5,653 nucleotides of DNA, taken from positions 1-5,653 of the forward strand of contig SXXA01000096.1 in the NCBI GenBank assembly GCA_005791325.1, in the 5' to 3' direction. Position 1 is the stretch's first letter. Each line of letters opens with the position of its first letter. Of the stretch, positions 4,288 to 5,653 are shown in pieces. This DNA comes from Actinomycetota bacterium (GTDB lineage Bacteria > Margulisbacteria > Marinamargulisbacteria > SXXA01). The position numbers and the translations under genes were made by a program. Under the pieces are notes generated by a model, which searched no databases, had not been told where the DNA came from, and was given only the letters and a program-made list of their open reading frames with translations.

Positions 4288-5487
4288 ATGTCATCAACTT
4301 TACCAGCCTACTCAGCAACGTCAAGAGCCGTCACCGGATTTCAAGGGGCAACCCAGACTTTCTTGCAAAATTTGGTGGATCCTATACAGCAATTAGCTAC
4401 AACCCCCTCTGCATCAGCAGCTACAACCTCAGCTCCAGTATTAGCCCCCGGTTATAAGGGGCGACTTAGCATAGAAGGGGTTGAGGCTATCATTGATGCT
4501 TACAAGACTCAAAAGACTACCCAAATTGATTTCTCGGGATATGATCTTTCAGGTATAAATTTTAGCGAATTGTTTCGTGATTTATCAGGAGCTAATTTCC
4601 AAAATTGCAATTTAAAAAACGCCAATTTTAAGTATTGCAATTTGACGGGGGCTAATTTTAATCGGGCCAATTTGTTGCACGCCAATTTGTCGCACGCCAA
4701 TTTGAGTGGGGCCGATTTGAGTGAGGCCGCTTTGAGGCTCGCCAATTTGAGGGGGGCTGTTTTGATTAAGGCCAATTTGAATTTGGCCAATTTGTCGTGC
4801 GCTATTTTGAATGATACCGATGTGGAGGATTCTAATTTAATGCGGGCTAATTGTAAGGGTGCATATTGGTTGCGCGCCAATTTGACTAGGGCTATTTTGA
4901 GGAAAGCCACGTTGAGTGGGGCCGATTTGACGGGCGCCAATTTGAGTGGGGCCGATTTGACAGGTGCTATATTAGAATCTGCCATTTTGAGTAACGCCAC
5001 TTTGAGTCGGGCTCTTTTGAGTGAGGCCATTTTGAAGGAGGCCGATTTGAGTGCTGCTATTTTGAGTAGTGCCGATTTGAGTAAGGCCGATTTGAGTTAT
5101 GCCAATTTGAGGAAGGCCTATTTAATGGCTGCCAATTTAGAGGCTGCCGCATTGAGTGGTTCCGATTTGAGTCGGGCCTGCTTGACCCTCGCCAATTTGA
5201 GGCATGCCGTTTTGATAGGGGCCAAATTAACAGAGGCCAATTTCAGTGGGGCCGATTTGAGTGAAGCCGATTTGCGTGAGGCTATTTTGATTAATGCCGT
5301 TTTGATAGGGGCCAAATTAACAGGGGCCGATTTCAGTGGGGCTGATTTAACAGAGGCCGATTTCAGTGGGGCTGATTTGAGTAGGGCCACTTTGGACTTC
5401 AAATGGCCACTTATCGATTCGATGTGGGACGATTCGATGGTTTCCAATTTGGGAGTGGGCAAGTTTGATAATTCTGGTTTTGATTAG
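4288..5487 (+). CDS. Long pentapeptide-repeat protein, about 58 repeats
   Basis: A 399-residue protein. The start at ATG 4288 has AAGG (4277-4280) seven bases upstream. Residues 1-55 are rich in S, T, A and P and probably flexible. A short helix (about 60-75, I-E-G-V-E-A-I-I-D-A-Y) leads into the repeats. From residue 80 to 371 nearly every fifth residue is L or F in the pattern A-[D/N]-[L/F]-x-x, giving about 58 units with one two-residue interruption (L95-F96). The family folds as a right-handed square beta-helix with four units per turn, so this one would have roughly 14 turns. There is no signal peptide. Pentapeptide proteins include DNA-mimicking gyrase inhibitors such as MfpA and Qnr, but those are about 180-220 residues, so the role here is open. 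Residues 372-399 are a degenerate continuation of the repeats. The register resumes after the stop. Confidence 0.93.
   Translation: MSSTLPAYSATSRAVTGFQGATQTFLQNLVDPIQQLATTPSASAATTSAPVLAPGYKGRLSIEGVEAIIDAYKTQKTTQIDFSGYDLSGINFSELFRDLSGANFQNCNLKNANFKYCNLTGANFNRANLLHANLSHANLSGADLSEAALRLANLRGAVLIKANLNLANLSCAILNDTDVEDSNLMRANCKGAYWLRANLTRAILRKATLSGADLTGANLSGADLTGAILESAILSNATLSRALLSEAILKEADLSAAILSSADLSKADLSYANLRKAYLMAANLEAAALSGSDLSRACLTLANLRHAVLIGAKLTEANFSGADLSEADLREAILINAVLIGAKLTGADFSGADLTEADFSGADLSRATLDFKWPLIDSMWDDSMVSNLGVGKFDNSGFD
4525..5400 (+). repeat. Tandem 15-bp repeat array coding for the pentapeptides
   Basis: At the DNA level this is a 15-bp periodic array whose typical unit reads GCC-GAT/AAT-TTG-AGT-GGG. 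The TTG leucine codon is strongly favoured at the core position. Recent copying is visible in places: an 18-base stretch at 4914-4931 recurs exactly at 4944-4961, 30 bases away. The same periodicity keeps long reverse-strand frames open, and these are not genes. Confidence 0.9.
5204..5342 (+). repeat. 90-bp segmental duplication within the repeat array
   Basis: Bases 5204-5252 and 5294-5342 are identical except for two A/G differences (49 bases, 90 apart, equal to six pentapeptides). A further 30-bp step copies the GCC-GAT-TTC-AGT-GGG block at 5326-5340 to 5356-5370. This indicates recent unequal exchange or replication slippage that lengthens the helix in whole units. Confidence 0.8.
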
Positions 5488-5538
5488 ACTGAGTTGTCGC
5501 AGGTCGATTCGAGCGGGGCCAATTTGGGCCAAGCATAA
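5488..5538 (+). other. In-frame continuation of the pentapeptide register after an amber stop
   Basis: After TAG 5485-5487 the same frame runs 16 more codons to TAA 5536-5538: T-E-L-S-Q, V-D-S-S-G, A-N-L-G-Q, A. These keep the five-residue register of the degenerate tail before the stop (I-D-S-M-W, D-D-S-M-V, S-N-L-G-V, G-K-F-D-N, S-G-F-D-stop). The TAG falls at a variable repeat position, where one substitution from CAG, GAG or AAG would suffice. Either the gene was shortened by a point mutation or the amber codon is read through at some level. Confidence 0.6.
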
Positions 5539-5543
5539 ACAAA

Positions 5544-5653
5544 TCAATCATACGGATCCTGTAATCGCTTACCTTGCATTCTACCTGTCACCCCTGGTTG
5601 CATTGGTTGCATGGATCCATCAACAAACTTTCGATACCATTTTTGATGGTTAC
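5544..5653 (-). CDS. C-terminal end of a convergent gene, cut by the window edge (tentative)
   Basis: On the minus strand a frame enters at the right edge and ends with TGA at 5546-5544. It encodes at least 35 residues with a hydrophilic, basic, methionine/glutamine-rich tail: W-Y-R-K-F-V-D-G-S, then M-Q-P-M-Q-P-G-V, then M-Q-G-K-R-L-Q-D-P-Y-D. This looks like a natural protein end, and its codons (CAA, CGA, GAT, GGT) resemble those of the neighbours. The stop lies a few bases from the end of the pentapeptide frame, giving a tail-to-tail arrangement. A competing plus-strand frame over the same bases is hydrophobic but has no ATG or ribosome site. Too short to assign a function. Confidence 0.4.
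   Translation of the reverse strand, partial: NHQKWYRKFVDGSMQPMQPGVTGRMQGKRLQDPYD

Noticed and set aside
4509..5030. Long reverse-strand open frame (173 codons) opposite the pentapeptide array, with a second one at 5118-5462
   Set aside because: The 15-bp periodicity and fixed codon choice keep the opposite strand free of stops. The product is a repetitive K-L-A-P pattern with no independent support.
278..5618. Six GGATCC sites (278, 995, 1483, 4377, 5554, 5613) against one to two expected by chance
   Set aside because: The excess is modest, the sites are scattered mostly through coding sequence with no shared context, and GGAT is common in the local codon usage.

Overview
The window is a bacterial, gene-dense segment of moderate G+C content. 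Six plus-strand genes run from base 8 to 3357 with overlaps or gaps of a few bases, so they look like one translationally coupled operon. I cannot fix the phylum from sequence alone. An AroH-type chorismate mutase next to a stand-alone TyrA, plus a very long pentapeptide-repeat protein, would suit a cyanobacterial, Gram-positive or related deep-branching lineage, but this is only inference.

Left part (8-1645): a short membrane-anchored protein, a proline-rich and probably disordered protein, and a membrane-associated protein. The third has the layout of a PlsC-type acyltransferase, but both catalytic motifs look altered. Middle part (1653-3357): three recognisable metabolic genes. They are a catalytic-core-only biotin protein ligase (birA), a monofunctional AroH-class chorismate mutase (aroH), and prephenate dehydrogenase (tyrA). 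The last two catalyse consecutive steps, chorismate to prephenate to 4-hydroxyphenylpyruvate, so this half of the operon serves tyrosine synthesis, with biotinylation of acetyl-CoA carboxylase as a neighbour.

Right part (3358-5653): looser spacing and less familiar genes. An AT-rich 168-base gap holds a plausible sigma70-type promoter followed by a 15-base perfect dyad. It precedes a 174-residue protein that I do not recognise. A second gap (4051-4287) contains a run of nine C and at best a 25-codon ORF. Next comes a 399-residue protein with about 58 pentapeptide repeats. Its reading frame still shows pentapeptide register for 16 codons after an amber stop. At the right edge, a minus-strand frame looks like the C-terminal end of a convergent gene.

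The observations I rate highest are the pentapeptide register that crosses the stop codon, the degenerate acyltransferase-like protein, the unusually short biotin ligase, and the separately transcribed unknown protein with an operator-like dyad. I do not see a defence system, mobile element, CRISPR array or RNA gene here.
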